Source of the DNA: Paenibacillus baekrokdamisoli
GTDB taxonomy: Bacteria; Bacillota; Bacilli; Paenibacillales; Paenibacillaceae
Direction of reading: 5' to 3'
Assembly: GCF_003945345.1 (NCBI RefSeq)
Contig: NZ_AP019308.1
Span: forward strand, 5,880,501 to 5,944,500
Length of the DNA: 64,000 nucleotides
How positions within the stretch are numbered: position 1 is the first letter of the stretch; each line of letters starts with the position of its first letter. Positions 8,037 to 17,844 of this stretch are shown in pieces. The translations under genes and the position numbers were made by a program. The notes under the pieces were generated by a model. It was given only the letters and a program-made list of their open reading frames with translations. It did not search any database and was not told the origin of the DNA.

Positions 8037-8900
8037 ATGTTAAGAGGTCTTTATACAGCTGCGGCTGGTATGGTTGCTCAACAGCATCGTCACGATACAG
8101 TGACGAACAATATCTCTAATATTAATACGACAGGCTACAAACAAAATAACGCGGTAACTCGTTCTTTTCCAGATATGCTGCTTTCGCTTACTGGGGTTAA
8201 AGAAGGGGAAGGTAAAGTAATTGGTCATGTGAACACAGGGGTGTTTGCTGAGGAGAGCTTGCAAATTAATTTGCAGGGGGACCTGACGCAGACGAACCGT
8301 TCGAACGACTTTGCTATTCTGTCAGACATTGCTGTTCCTGGTATTACCTTTGATGCCTCAGGCAAATATGTGGCTCCGACAGGGGAAACAACTTTTCAAC
8401 CGCAAGCCTTCTTTACGGTTCAAGATATAGATGGTCAAACCAGGTATACGCGGAATGGCTCCTTCAATTTGGATCAGCAAGGCTTTTTGACGCTGTCAGA
8501 TGGCTCGAAGGTACTTGGAACGAATGGGGCACCTATTAAATTGCAACCGGGTACGTCGATGGACAACCTCACTCTTAACAAAGAGCATCAGTTGATTAAT
8601 TCGGCTACGGGAGCGAGTGTGGGGCAGCTGCTGATCACTCGGGTAGACAATCCGAATGAGCTCATTCGCGAAGGTAACGGGAAATTCACACTTAAAGGCA
8701 ATGGTAACAATGCCCGCGCAATTGCTGCGAATGACCGTGTTGAAGTGCGTCAGGGCTATGTAGAACGCTCGAATGTGGATCCGTCACAGTCGATGGTTGA
8801 TCTTATGTCAGCGGCACGCGCCTATGAAGCGAACCAAAAAGTCATTCAATTTTATGATAAAAGTTTAGACAAGGCAGTTAATGAAGTAGGACGTATCTAA
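8037..8900 (+). CDS. flhO: Flagellar hook-basal body rod protein FlhO (FlgF/FlgG type)
   Basis: 287 residues. The N-terminus (MLRGLYTAAAGM, then NNISNINTTGYKQ) is the rod/hook/axial protein signature, and the C-terminus (SNVDPSQSMVDLMSAARAYEANQK) is the matching flagellar basal-body domain. FlhO and FlhP form the distal rod in Bacillus subtilis. The ATG is preceded by AGGAGG eight bases ahead. It is followed 34 bases later by flhP, almost certainly in one transcript. The 37-bp hairpin array would lie in its 5' leader if transcription begins upstream of it. Confidence 0.93.
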   Translation: MLRGLYTAAAGMVAQQHRHDTVTNNISNINTTGYKQNNAVTRSFPDMLLSLTGVKEGEGKVIGHVNTGVFAEESLQINLQGDLTQTNRSNDFAILSDIAVPGITFDASGKYVAPTGETTFQPQAFFTVQDIDGQTRYTRNGSFNLDQQGFLTLSDGSKVLGTNGAPIKLQPGTSMDNLTLNKEHQLINSATGASVGQLLITRVDNPNELIREGNGKFTLKGNGNNARAIAANDRVEVRQGYVERSNVDPSQSMVDLMSAARAYEANQKVIQFYDKSLDKAVNEVGRI

Positions 8901-8934
8901 TGCTTGAGCGGATTCGAGAAGGAGGCCTAGGGCG

Positions 8935-9756
8935 ATGAATGGTTCCATGATTAATGCAATGGTATCTATGAATGGACTACAGCAAAAGCTTGACATCCTT
9001 GCTGATAATATCGCTAACTCCAATACAGTGGGCTATAAGCGTAAAGAGGGTAATTTTGAGGATTTGTTAACGACCTTGAAGCAGCAGCCGAGCTCCTTCT
9101 CTCAGCCTGGTCGTCTCACTCCGCTTGGATTTAATCAGGGCTGGGGCTCTCGATTAACGAATATACAGCCGGATTTATCGCAAGGTCCGCTTCAACAAAC
9201 GGATCAGCCCTATGATATAGCAATTGAAGGAAACGCACTGTTCGAGGTTATTACGGACGCTGCTGGTAATCGTGCTTATACACGTGGCGGTACTTTCCAA
9301 ACCTCCTTCGACAGTAGTGGAAACAATATATTGACCACAAAGGACGGCTATGCGGTTTCTTCCGTTGATGACCAGCATATTGAAATCCCGCCTGAGGTGC
9401 ATGCGGTGCGTATTGATACAGCTGGTCATGTGCTTGGTGAGCTTGCTTCAGGAGAAACGGTTGCACTTGGACAGTTGAAAATGGTACAAGCTGTGAAGCC
9501 TTCACTTCTATCGCAAGTATCGGATAATTTATTTACCGTAGCTGATGGTGTCAATGTGGCGGCTGTCATTCAGAAGGTTGTTCCTGGCGATGGAACTGGA
9601 GTCACTATTCGTCAAGGCTTTTTGGAGCAATCGAATGTGAACTTAACCGATGAAATGACCGAACTGATTAGTGTACAGCGCGCTTACCAGCTGAGCGCAA
9701 GAGCATTATCCTCAAGTGATACGATGCTCGGGCTAGCCAATAACCTGCGCGGGTAG
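8935..9756 (+). CDS. flhP: Flagellar distal rod protein FlhP (FlgG type)
   Basis: 273 residues with the flagellar rod signature at the N-terminus (LADNIANSNTVGYKRKE) and the conserved C-terminal segment ending in VQRAYQLSARALSSSDTMLG. Paralogous to flhO upstream; together they are expected to build the distal rod on which the hook assembles. The ATG follows GGAGGCC. The mbl-flhO-flhP order is that of Bacillus subtilis, where fabZ comes next; here other genes separate flhP from fabZ. Confidence 0.93.
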   Translation: MNGSMINAMVSMNGLQQKLDILADNIANSNTVGYKRKEGNFEDLLTTLKQQPSSFSQPGRLTPLGFNQGWGSRLTNIQPDLSQGPLQQTDQPYDIAIEGNALFEVITDAAGNRAYTRGGTFQTSFDSSGNNILTTKDGYAVSSVDDQHIEIPPEVHAVRIDTAGHVLGELASGETVALGQLKMVQAVKPSLLSQVSDNLFTVADGVNVAAVIQKVVPGDGTGVTIRQGFLEQSNVNLTDEMTELISVQRAYQLSARALSSSDTMLGLANNLRG

Positions 9757-9764
9757 GAAATGAG

Positions 9765-10130
9765 TTGAACCGTATGGAAACGAAGAAAGAAACGGCAGCG
9801 GGACTTGAAGGCGTCTCCCAAGCGGAACGCTCAAGTCTGCTTAGTATAGAGCCGTCTGGCAGTAATACAGCTACACGAGATATTAATCAACAGCGGGATG
9901 CTGAGGTTGTTCGGTCGAAGGACAAGAACGAGGTCCTTCCAAAACGAAACCTGGCACTCCGCATTTTATTATGGATGCTCCGCAAAAGCGTCATACCGTC
10001 GTTATGTGTCATTGCAATCGTAGGTGGGATGTACATTGGTTATGCGGTTATGGGTAAACGACCAGCGTCGGAAGTATTCGATCTGGCCACATGGAAGCAT
10101 ATGTACGACCTGGTGTTTGCGGGTTCATAA
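9765..10130 (+). CDS. EpuA-like single-span membrane protein
   Basis: 121 residues: a charged, probably disordered cytoplasmic region (1-62), one membrane segment at about 77-95 and a short tail. The last third (GGMYIGYAVMGK, then LATWKHMYDLV) is the hallmark of the EpuA family, often labelled 'RNA polymerase subunit beta' in databases; that label is doubtful and no polymerase role should be assumed. The TTG at 9765 has AGGAAATGAG immediately ahead; ATG 9774 is an alternative start. It begins eight bases after the flhP stop, so it is likely the last gene of the flhO operon. Confidence 0.75.
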   Translation: MNRMETKKETAAGLEGVSQAERSSLLSIEPSGSNTATRDINQQRDAEVVRSKDKNEVLPKRNLALRILLWMLRKSVIPSLCVIAIVGGMYIGYAVMGKRPASEVFDLATWKHMYDLVFAGS

Positions 10131-10161
10131 AGAAGTCAACCATAGAGAATATTCCCCTAAG

Positions 10162-10194
10162 AACCCCTACTCTTCGATGAGTGGGTTTTTTTTT
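10162..10194 (+). terminator. Rho-independent terminator after the flhO-flhP-EpuA operon
   Basis: AACCCCTACTC pairs imperfectly with GAGTGGGTT around a TTCGAT loop, followed by nine T residues. Confidence 0.85.
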
Positions 10195-10204
10195 GCACAT
10201 AAAG

Positions 10205-10258
10205 AAGAGGCCTCTTGCAGCAGTCGATGCGACGACTATCTGCAAAGGGCCTCTTTTT
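10205..10258. terminator. Bidirectional terminator between convergent genes
   Basis: AAGAGGCC (10205-10212) pairs with GGCCTCTT (10248-10255), with a second internal stem (TTGCAG/CTGCAA). A T run follows on the plus strand. It lies ten bases beyond the stop of the minus-strand Ig protein and can serve that gene as well. Confidence 0.8.
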
Positions 10259-10268
10259 TACGAACGGT

Positions 10269-12500
10269 TTATTTAATGGTCACACGCACACTTACTGACT
10301 TCCCATCAAAGGTTGCTTTAATCGTTGCTGAGCCTTTTGCAATTCCTGTGACAGAACCGCCATTCACAACAACCGCATTTTCGTTAGAGGATGTCCACAC
10401 AGCTGTATTTGATACATCGACGATTTGGCCGCTCTCGTATTCCGCGTTAACTTTGATCGTTCCTTTTGCACCAGGGCTCATCGTAAAGGCTTTAGAATTG
10501 AGTGTGAGCTTCTTCAGCTTAGGAACGACTGTGATGGTAACCTGAAGCGTTTGCTCTTGATACTTGCCAACCAGCTTGGCAGTGCCTTCAGCTAGTCCTT
10601 TGATGGTACTGCCGTTTATAGAAGCGACGGTCTCCGGTGTCAGAGTCCAGTTCATCTTGGAGCTTAGTGTGACTGACTTACCGCTCTTGTAGACGCCTGT
10701 CACTTTAAGTGTCTTTGTTTTATTAGGATTCAGGACAACAGTGGCAGCATCTACGAATAGTTTTGTGATCTCTTCTTCAATTGTAATCCGAATAACGGTC
10801 GATTTACCCAAATAGGTTGCGGTTAACGTCACATTCGATGCGACCAGACCCTTCATATTCGTGATCTTCATATTTGGGGATTTCAGCAGCAAATTCGCAG
10901 ATGAGCTCTTCCATGTTACTTTGCTGGTAACATCTAGAACTTCGCCGTCTTCGTAAGTTACGGTAACGGTAGGGAACTGCGCTTCTTTACCGACAACGAT
11001 GGACATCGTATCTTGATCCGTAGTCAGCACTAACGGCTTCTGATTCACATTGATCGTGACAGTAACAAATTTGGTATCCGTAACTTGTGCTTTAAGGACA
11101 GCGCTGCCTAATTTTTTGGCTGTCCATTTGTTATTGACCAATGCCACGACGTCTGTATTACTGCTTGTCCAATCCACTAGGTTAGAGATGTCTACAGTCT
11201 CATCTGCTAATGTTTTTGCAGTGACCTTGGGAAGGGTGACAACATCATTTTGGAACACGTCGACGGTATCACTTGCTACCGTTAGTGTGGACACGGTTGG
11301 ATACACGGTAATGTTAACCTGTTGGGTTAGCCCCTTGTACGTTGCTTTAATGGTTGTTGTACCGACGCCTTTAGGCGAGACTACAACAGTGCCTTTAGTT
11401 TTGTCTACATCAACAGTTGCTGCAAATACATTACTTGAGGTCCAAGTGGCTTGATCAGTTACCGGTACTGTACTCTCATCGCTATTAATAACCGTTAGTG
11501 TAAAAGGGATTGGACTGTCTTTGATCGTTAAATGCTGCTCTTCCTTAGGTGAGATGCGCATTGCTTCATACGCAGGACGTACGACAACGTTAATGGTTGC
11601 GGATGATCCTAGATGGTAAGCAGTAATTTGAGTCGTCCCTGGTCCTACTGGAGTTACAACACCGCCAACAACGGTAGCTACGGCCGAATTGCCTGTAGAC
11701 CATTTGGCATCACTAATAGATGGTACGGGAGTGCTATTGGAATTGAGTACGCCAGAGGCGATTAATGTTTTACTTTCTGCACCAACGATAAATTCCATGA
11801 GACTATCTGGTGAAATCGTAAAGGTTTTGTAGGGTGAAGCGACTTTCAGTTTAATGGAATCGGACTTTCCTTTGTAGGAGCTGGTAATGGTTGTTTCTCC
11901 GACAGCAAGCAAGGTTACTTTACCTGCGCTGATAGTTGCAACAGCTGTATTCGAGCTTGTCCAGGTTGCTGAAGTTTTGATACTGCTGCTGCTGTCGTCC
12001 ACAGCATTCTTTGTTGCCTTAAGTCCAAATTCGATCGCTTGTCCAAGCTCAACATCAGCTGTATCTGCGACTGCTGTGCCATTCGTGTCTGTGAGGGAGA
12101 TGCTATCGTACTTATAAGAAGATGTGAATTTGATGGTTACGGTGCTGCCTTTATACTGCGCTTTAATGGTAGCATCGCCGTTCGAGACACCAGTAAGAAT
12201 GCCTTTGTCTACCTTAATAACAGCCGGATTGCTGGAAGACCATGAAGCATCGCTTGTTACGTCTTTAGTTGTAGTGGCGCCAGCAGTGGACAGCAAAGTG
12301 GCATTGACCTGCAGCTCATAAGTTTCTTCTACATACAAGGCAGCATTGGAAGGGGGGGAATAAAAGCTGAAATTAGTAACGGTATCCTCTGCAGCAGATG
12401 CAATACCAGCGAAAGTCGAAAGAGTGAGAAGGAGTGCGAGACCAGCGGACAGCCATGTGCGAATAACCCGGGTGGAGATGGCTTGCTTCAAGTGATTCAT
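10269..12500 (-). CDS. Secreted protein made of tandem bacterial Ig-like (Big_2) repeats
   Basis: 743 residues: a signal peptide (basic start, hydrophobic core, cleavage near SAA) and then about eight repeats of 75-85 residues. Each has the Big_2 pattern: 'WTSSN..VATV', a Gly turn with 'G.TTITA.YKG', and a closing beta strand. No SLH, LPXTG or other anchor is visible, so it may be released or bound non-covalently. The frame is open upstream on the minus strand, but the ATG at 12500 starts a clean signal peptide with GGAGG 12 bases ahead, so that start is chosen. The gene runs opposite to its neighbours and splits flhP from fabZ. Function unknown; adhesion or wall binding is a guess from the fold. 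Confidence 0.9.
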   Translation of the reverse strand: MNHLKQAISTRVIRTWLSAGLALLLTLSTFAGIASAAEDTVTNFSFYSPPSNAALYVEETYELQVNATLLSTAGATTTKDVTSDASWSSSNPAVIKVDKGILTGVSNGDATIKAQYKGSTVTIKFTSSYKYDSISLTDTNGTAVADTADVELGQAIEFGLKATKNAVDDSSSSIKTSATWTSSNTAVATISAGKVTLLAVGETTITSSYKGKSDSIKLKVASPYKTFTISPDSLMEFIVGAESKTLIASGVLNSNSTPVPSISDAKWSTGNSAVATVVGGVVTPVGPGTTQITAYHLGSSATINVVVRPAYEAMRISPKEEQHLTIKDSPIPFTLTVINSDESTVPVTDQATWTSSNVFAATVDVDKTKGTVVVSPKGVGTTTIKATYKGLTQQVNITVYPTVSTLTVASDTVDVFQNDVVTLPKVTAKTLADETVDISNLVDWTSSNTDVVALVNNKWTAKKLGSAVLKAQVTDTKFVTVTINVNQKPLVLTTDQDTMSIVVGKEAQFPTVTVTYEDGEVLDVTSKVTWKSSSANLLLKSPNMKITNMKGLVASNVTLTATYLGKSTVIRITIEEEITKLFVDAATVVLNPNKTKTLKVTGVYKSGKSVTLSSKMNWTLTPETVASINGSTIKGLAEGTAKLVGKYQEQTLQVTITVVPKLKKLTLNSKAFTMSPGAKGTIKVNAEYESGQIVDVSNTAVWTSSNENAVVVNGGSVTGIAKGSATIKATFDGKSVSVRVTIK

Positions 12501-12772
12501 AATGATTTGAATTCCTCCAGCTTCATTTATTTTCTGCCATAGATGAGAAAGCGGCAGATGTTTTTGCTTATCTCTACTATTTAACGGCTTGAGAACGAAG
12601 AAATTGAAGTGGAAAACCATGAATTTCCAATAATGTTTATTCAGATAGGCCTTTAAAGGCTGGGAAAGCCTTCGCCACGCTAAGGTACAGGAGTTTTATT
12701 TTTCCTGGGGTAGAGGTATAATGGGTGAGGAACTTTGAGCAACATCCCGCACAACTAAGGGAGCGTGAAGGT

Positions 12773-13354
12773 TTGAATCTGCCTACTTTATTGACGATGA
12801 TGCGTTTTGCGTTAATTCCCGTCTATATCGTTATTTTTTCCTTGGGACATATGAAATGGGCCTTCCTAGTTGTCGTTGTTGCGGGACTAACAGATATTTT
12901 AGACGGATATTTAGCTCGCCGAAACGGTCAAGTCACTTCGCTTGGCGCCATGCTTGATCCGCTTGCTGACAAGATGATGATGATCGCGGTCATTCTATCC
13001 TTGCTCATAACGGGACATATTCCATGGAGTGCGGGAGCGGCTATCTTCATACGGGATGTGGGTATGATTATCGGGTCGGCGTTTTTTCATTTTCGAGGGA
13101 AAAAGACAGTGCCTGCCAATTGGATGGGCAAACTAACAACAGCACTTTATTATTTGGCCATTCTCTTTATTTTCTTTGAACAGCCCTTTGCCAAAACTTA
13201 TTTGTGGGGGGTAATCGTCTTCTCATTTGTAACATCCTTCATCTATATCTTCCTGTTCGTCTCTTTGAATAACGAGGAAGAGCAGCCAGTCAAGCTGACG
13301 GATGACAAGCAGCGAAAGACGATAATCAAGCGGAGAATGCAAAAAAGAGATTGA
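12773..13354 (+). CDS. CDP-alcohol phosphatidyltransferase family membrane protein
   Basis: 193 residues, several membrane spans. The family motif DG-x2-AR-x8-G-x3-D-x3-D is complete (DGYLARR, then GAMLDPLADK), so the active site is intact. Such enzymes join an alcohol, commonly glycerol-3-phosphate, to CDP-diacylglycerol; a PgsA-like role is plausible, but the substrate cannot be read from sequence. The TTG at 12773 is preferred because GGGAG lies nine bases ahead and the product then begins MNLPTLLT, like relatives. A TATAAT at 12717-12722 would place the transcript start downstream of the earlier in-frame GTG 12725, arguing against it. The C-terminus is basic and cytoplasmic. Confidence 0.88.
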   Translation: MNLPTLLTMMRFALIPVYIVIFSLGHMKWAFLVVVVAGLTDILDGYLARRNGQVTSLGAMLDPLADKMMMIAVILSLLITGHIPWSAGAAIFIRDVGMIIGSAFFHFRGKKTVPANWMGKLTTALYYLAILFIFFEQPFAKTYLWGVIVFSFVTSFIYIFLFVSLNNEEEQPVKLTDDKQRKTIIKRRMQKRD

Positions 13355-13487
13355 CCGCTAAAGTTTATCTTCATGCGGCCAACCTCTTTCTATCTTAACC
13401 TTCCGCGACTGCAGTTTCGGGAAGGATGGCCTTATTGTGGCACAATAACCAATAATTTAAACGTGAATTTCGAAAGGAGTTATATAA

Positions 13488-13919
13488 ATGCTCGATATTA
13501 GACAAATCCAAGAGATTATTCCACACCGTCCACCTTTTCTGCTCATTGATCGTATCCTTGAGGTTGAGGTAGGGAAGCGAGCGGTAGGCATTAAGAATGT
13601 GACGATGAACGAGCCTTACTTTACCGGTCATTTCCCACAATATCCGGTTATGCCAGGTGTACTAATTGTAGAGGCGCTTGCGCAGGTTGGTACAGTTGCT
13701 ATACTCATGGTAGAGGGCAATAAAGGCAAGATTGGATTTTTTGCGGGCATAGATAATTTCCGTTTCCGCGGTCAAGTAACGCCAGGAGATACGTTGACCC
13801 TTGAGGTCGAGATTACCCGCCTTAAAGGAATTATTGGCAAAGGCCAAGCTACCGCAAGAGTAGGCGATAAGGTTGTTGCTGAAGGCGAGATCATGTTCGC
13901 GCTTAAAGATCCAGAATGA
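13488..13919 (+). CDS. fabZ: 3-hydroxyacyl-ACP dehydratase FabZ
   Basis: Dehydrates beta-hydroxyacyl-ACP in fatty acid elongation. 143 residues, full length, single hot-dog fold. The catalytic pair is His48 (in GHFPQYPVMPG) and Glu62 (VEALAQ). The ATG follows AAAGGAG at nine bases. In Bacillus subtilis fabZ (ywpB) lies after flhP; here it is about 3.7 kb away, beyond the inverted Ig gene and the phosphatidyltransferase. The 133-base gap upstream shows no FapR-type palindrome. Confidence 0.96.
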   Translation: MLDIRQIQEIIPHRPPFLLIDRILEVEVGKRAVGIKNVTMNEPYFTGHFPQYPVMPGVLIVEALAQVGTVAILMVEGNKGKIGFFAGIDNFRFRGQVTPGDTLTLEVEITRLKGIIGKGQATARVGDKVVAEGEIMFALKDPE

Positions 13920-14010
13920 CCAAGGTGCTATAAATGGCTGTATTATGGGTATACACGAAGAATGAGACATATAGAAGTTACTAATATTAACGTGAAGAGA
14001 GGGCGATTGA

Positions 14011-15717
14011 ATGACACAAACGGCGTTAGAGCGATATCAGGCATGGCTTGGAGATTCTGCCATTGATGCTTCAACGAAAGAAGAGCTAGCAGCAATTAGC
14101 GGCAACACGAAAGAAATCGAGGATCGATTCTATCGGGAGCTTCAATTCGGCACTGGCGGACTGCGCGGGGTGATGGGAGCAGGAACGAACCGGATGAATA
14201 TCTATACGGTTGGTAAAGCGACGCAGGGCCTTGCTACCTGGATACTGGGTCAAAAGAAGGATAATCCTTCCGTTGTGATCGCTCATGATTCTCGCAATAA
14301 CTCTCCGGAATTCGCGCTTGATGCAGCGCTTGTGCTTGCGGCGAACGGTGTGACAGCCTATTTGTTCCACGGACTTCGTCCGACGCCTCAGCTGTCGTAT
14401 GCCGTACGTGTGTTAGGTGCTTCTAGCGGTATTGTCGTTACAGCTAGTCATAATCCCCCTGAATATAACGGCTACAAGGCGTATGGCTCTGATGGCTGTC
14501 AATTGGTTCCAGAGGATGCAGAGCAGGTGATTCGTTCCATACAGGGTGTTACCAGCTTTGATCAAATTGGCCGAATCAGCCGTGAGGAAGCAGAAGCTAA
14601 GGGCTTACTGCGCTGGCTTGGAGAAGCTGATGACGCTGCCTACATAGATACAGTGGTATCTCATGGCTTGAACCGCGATTTGTTAAAAAGTGGTTTAGGT
14701 GATAGCTTCAACGTTGTGTTCACACCGCTTCACGGATCTGGAAACTGGCCTGTACGTCATGTACTGAAGCAAGCGGGCTTCAATCAGGTTCATGTCGTGC
14801 CTGAGCAGGAGAAGCCAGACGGTTATTTCAGCACGGTCAAATCACCGAATCCCGAAGAGCGGGAAGCGTTCACGCTCGCCATCAAGCTTGCACAGGAAGT
14901 AGGAGCAGATATTATTATCGGCACGGACCCGGATTGCGACCGTATGGGTGCCGTCGTTCGTAATAATGAAGGTGAATATGTTGTCTTGACAGGCAATCAA
15001 TCCGGTGCGATTATGGTCAATTATTTGCTCAGCACGTTGAAAGAACGCGGTAAGCTCCCTTCTAACGGTGTAGTTATCAAAACGATCGTAACGAGCGAGA
15101 TGGGTGCGGATATCGCCCGTTCTTACGGTGCGGAGGTCGTTAACACGCTGACAGGCTTCAAATATATTGGTGAGAAAATGACTCAATATGAGAAGACCGG
15201 TGAGCACACTTTTTTATTCGGTTATGAGGAAAGCTATGGGTATCTAGCAGGTACTTATGCCCGTGATAAAGATGCGGTAATCGCTTCATTGTTGATCTGT
15301 GAAGCTGCTGCTTATTATAAGAGCCAAGGCAAAACGCTGTATGATGTCCTTCTTGAACTATATGCGAAGTTTGGCTATTACCTAGAGCATTTGGAATCCC
15401 GTACGCTTAAGGGGCAGGACGGCGTACAGCAAATCGCGGGTATTATGGATGACTGGCGTCAAAGCCCGCCTACTGAAATCGCTGGAGTACATGTAACAAA
15501 GGTGCTTGATTATCTTCCAGGTCTTGATGGATTACCCCCTGAGAATGTGTTAAAGTACATGCTCGCAGATGGCTCGTGGTTCTGTTTGCGTCCATCCGGC
15601 ACAGAGCCGAAGATTAAGGTTTATTTTGCAGTATGCGGCAGCTCGCAAGCAGATGCTGCGTCGGCTGTACAACGATTGACGCAAGCGGTCATGGAACGTG
15701 TGGACAACAAGGCTTAA
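14011..15717 (+). CDS. pgcA: Phosphoglucomutase/phosphomannomutase (PgcA type)
   Basis: 568 residues, the length of the long phosphohexomutases such as PgcA/YhxB that interconvert glucose-6-phosphate and glucose-1-phosphate. Visible motifs: GTGGLRGVMG near the N-terminus, the phospho-serine loop TASHNPPEYNG (Ser146), the metal-binding loop GTDPDCDRMG at about 305 and the C-terminal phosphate-binding RPSGTEPKIK. Glucose-1-phosphate feeds UDP-glucose and wall-polymer synthesis, which fits the csaB-tagA-tagO genes that follow. GAAGAGAGGG precedes the ATG. The next gene begins only 12 bases after the stop. Confidence 0.94.
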   Translation: MTQTALERYQAWLGDSAIDASTKEELAAISGNTKEIEDRFYRELQFGTGGLRGVMGAGTNRMNIYTVGKATQGLATWILGQKKDNPSVVIAHDSRNNSPEFALDAALVLAANGVTAYLFHGLRPTPQLSYAVRVLGASSGIVVTASHNPPEYNGYKAYGSDGCQLVPEDAEQVIRSIQGVTSFDQIGRISREEAEAKGLLRWLGEADDAAYIDTVVSHGLNRDLLKSGLGDSFNVVFTPLHGSGNWPVRHVLKQAGFNQVHVVPEQEKPDGYFSTVKSPNPEEREAFTLAIKLAQEVGADIIIGTDPDCDRMGAVVRNNEGEYVVLTGNQSGAIMVNYLLSTLKERGKLPSNGVVIKTIVTSEMGADIARSYGAEVVNTLTGFKYIGEKMTQYEKTGEHTFLFGYEESYGYLAGTYARDKDAVIASLLICEAAAYYKSQGKTLYDVLLELYAKFGYYLEHLESRTLKGQDGVQQIAGIMDDWRQSPPTEIAGVHVTKVLDYLPGLDGLPPENVLKYMLADGSWFCLRPSGTEPKIKVYFAVCGSSQADAASAVQRLTQAVMERVDNKA

Positions 15718-15729
15718 GGAGTGGAACCG

Positions 15730-17844
15730 GTGCGACAAAATTGGCAGCAATGGAATCGAAGGGTACATCTATTACTGTGGGTGCTTACTATAGTCGGCGT
15801 TATCGCCGCACTGCCCATAGGTGTGACTCGTTGGCAAATGGAGAAAACATCCAATCAGGTTGAATTTGTTTTTGACTATCGTGATCTTGTTCAAATTGCT
15901 TCTTATCAGGCGCACCCGCAGCTTTATATTAAAGAGCAGCTGGTCAAAATGAAGGACGCAGGCGTCCATTCCATGGCGGTGGTCGAGAGCTCGCTTCAGG
16001 ATTTGAGCTGGGCGGGCCGATTGACACTTTATAATTCGCAGGATGTCAGTGTTCTGACAGATAAGCCGAAGCCGGCAAACGAGAACTACACCTATCTGCT
16101 GTTTGCAGGTAAGGACGAGGAAGCGGCTCTGCGGCCAATGATTGAAGCTACCTTCAAAAACTGGGAGATCGAGGTATCTCCTTGGAGTTATAAAGAAAAG
16201 TCTGGGCTTGTGATCCAGACGCCAGTGCAAAATGCTGTCCTGAAGACGATGAGTCCGGATCCGATAGCGGTACAAACGCTACATGATGCAGGGTTTGCCA
16301 TCGTGCCTCGTTTCTCAGATCGTACACCTTATAATCAAGAGGCTATCGATAAGCTGCTTACCGATTATAAGAAGCTTGGTGTATCGCGTATTATATTTGA
16401 AGGTGACGCGGTTAAAGGGTACGGTGACAATCCGGAGAAGAAGAGCATCGCTTCGTTTGCAGAAATTTTAAACCGGAATGGAATGGGAATCACAACAATA
16501 GAGAATTCGAAGCCGCAGAAAGGCATGAATAGTCTTGCTTATTTGACTCATTATAATGTAGCAAGACTGTATTCGCTTTCTGATAGCGATGCGGCGACGA
16601 TGAAACCGGATGCGATAGTGGATCGATTCCAGCTGGCTGTTAAGGACCGCAGTATTCGGATGTTCTATCTGAACAGTGCGCCGACTAGCAGTGTTTCCAA
16701 ATCATCGATCACCAACTCCTTACAGAATCTCTATGATTCGCTGCAAGGGGATAATGGAGCCATTGCCAAGCTGGACAAGCTAGGATTCACGACAGGAGAT
16801 GCTAAAGCATTTGATTATCAATCTCCGCCTTCTTGGCAGAAGCCGCTTAAAGCTCTAGTTGCACTAGGTGCCATTGCGTTTATTTCTCTGCTGGTCAGTG
16901 CGTTCGTGCCAGGATACCTCGTGCCGATATTCTTACTCGCTTGTATTGGCAGTGCAGGGTTATATGTGCTCTCCAAATCGATGTTCGAGCAAGGTCTCGC
17001 GCTTGGTGCAGCAATCAGTGCACCAACACTTGCGATTATTTGGGCGCTTGGACGTGTGAGAGCTCATACCGTGGGTAATCGGAGGCCGATTGGTGGGGCT
17101 GTTGATGCTGGAGGTTCACCGGGTCTTACAGTAGGAATGAGAATGATATTCCCGGGAATTAGTGCGGGGCGTCGGTTTACGATGGCCATTGCCATTTTTG
17201 CGACAACCTCTCTGATCTCGATTGCAGGTATTCCCTTTGTTGTTGGGCTGCTCAATAATATGACGTATAAGCTTGTGCTCGAACAGTTCCGCGGCGTTAG
17301 CTTACTCCATCTAGCGCCTATCGCACTTGCGGCGATATATGTATTTCTATACACGGGCGATTCAGTTCTGGCTAACATTCGTAAGCTGCTCAAGATGCAA
17401 ATTACGGTCTTGTGGGTTGTTATAGCTGTAGTTGTCGGTGTTGCGGGGCTATATTATTTATCGCGTACTGGTAATGCAGGGAAAACTTCTTCTTTAGACT
17501 TGATGTTCCGGAGTATGCTTGAGAATACCTTTGGCGTTCGTCCGCGGACGAAAGAGCTGCTCTCTCATCCGCTGTTTTTTTTAGGCCTGTTTCTGGCACT
17601 TCGTTACCGCGCAGCATGGGTACTCTTTATTGTTGGGGCGATTGGTCAATTATCGCTCGTAGATACTTTTGCTCACATTCATACCCCGCTGCCGATTTCT
17701 ATTATTCGGGTCATGTTGGGTCTTGTCATCGGTGCGCTGCTTGGAGTAATCCTTGTTGGAATATGGCAAGTGCTGGAGGGAGTGTGGAAACGATGGTCAC
17801 CTCGCTTCGCGCAGGCGAAACAGAACTCCAAGTCCGGCGTGTAG
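15730..17844 (+). CDS. DUF5693 family polytopic membrane protein
   Basis: 704 residues: one N-terminal membrane span (about 15-37), a large soluble domain to about residue 370, then a series of hydrophobic spans in the C-terminal half. The soluble part (YRDLVQIASYQ, 'LKDAGVHSMAVVESSL'-like segment) matches the DUF5693 family, which is found next to csaB in Paenibacillus-like genomes. Role unknown; a part in wall-polymer handling is an inference from that neighbourhood. The GTG at 15730 is preferred over GTG 15721 because AAGGAG (15716-15721) is then eight bases ahead. The end overlaps csaB by 52 bases, indicating translational coupling. Confidence 0.82.
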   Translation: MRQNWQQWNRRVHLLLWVLTIVGVIAALPIGVTRWQMEKTSNQVEFVFDYRDLVQIASYQAHPQLYIKEQLVKMKDAGVHSMAVVESSLQDLSWAGRLTLYNSQDVSVLTDKPKPANENYTYLLFAGKDEEAALRPMIEATFKNWEIEVSPWSYKEKSGLVIQTPVQNAVLKTMSPDPIAVQTLHDAGFAIVPRFSDRTPYNQEAIDKLLTDYKKLGVSRIIFEGDAVKGYGDNPEKKSIASFAEILNRNGMGITTIENSKPQKGMNSLAYLTHYNVARLYSLSDSDAATMKPDAIVDRFQLAVKDRSIRMFYLNSAPTSSVSKSSITNSLQNLYDSLQGDNGAIAKLDKLGFTTGDAKAFDYQSPPSWQKPLKALVALGAIAFISLLVSAFVPGYLVPIFLLACIGSAGLYVLSKSMFEQGLALGAAISAPTLAIIWALGRVRAHTVGNRRPIGGAVDAGGSPGLTVGMRMIFPGISAGRRFTMAIAIFATTSLISIAGIPFVVGLLNNMTYKLVLEQFRGVSLLHLAPIALAAIYVFLYTGDSVLANIRKLLKMQITVLWVVIAVVVGVAGLYYLSRTGNAGKTSSLDLMFRSMLENTFGVRPRTKELLSHPLFFLGLFLALRYRAAWVLFIVGAIGQLSLVDTFAHIHTPLPISIIRVMLGLVIGALLGVILVGIWQVLEGVWKRWSPRFAQAKQNSKSGV

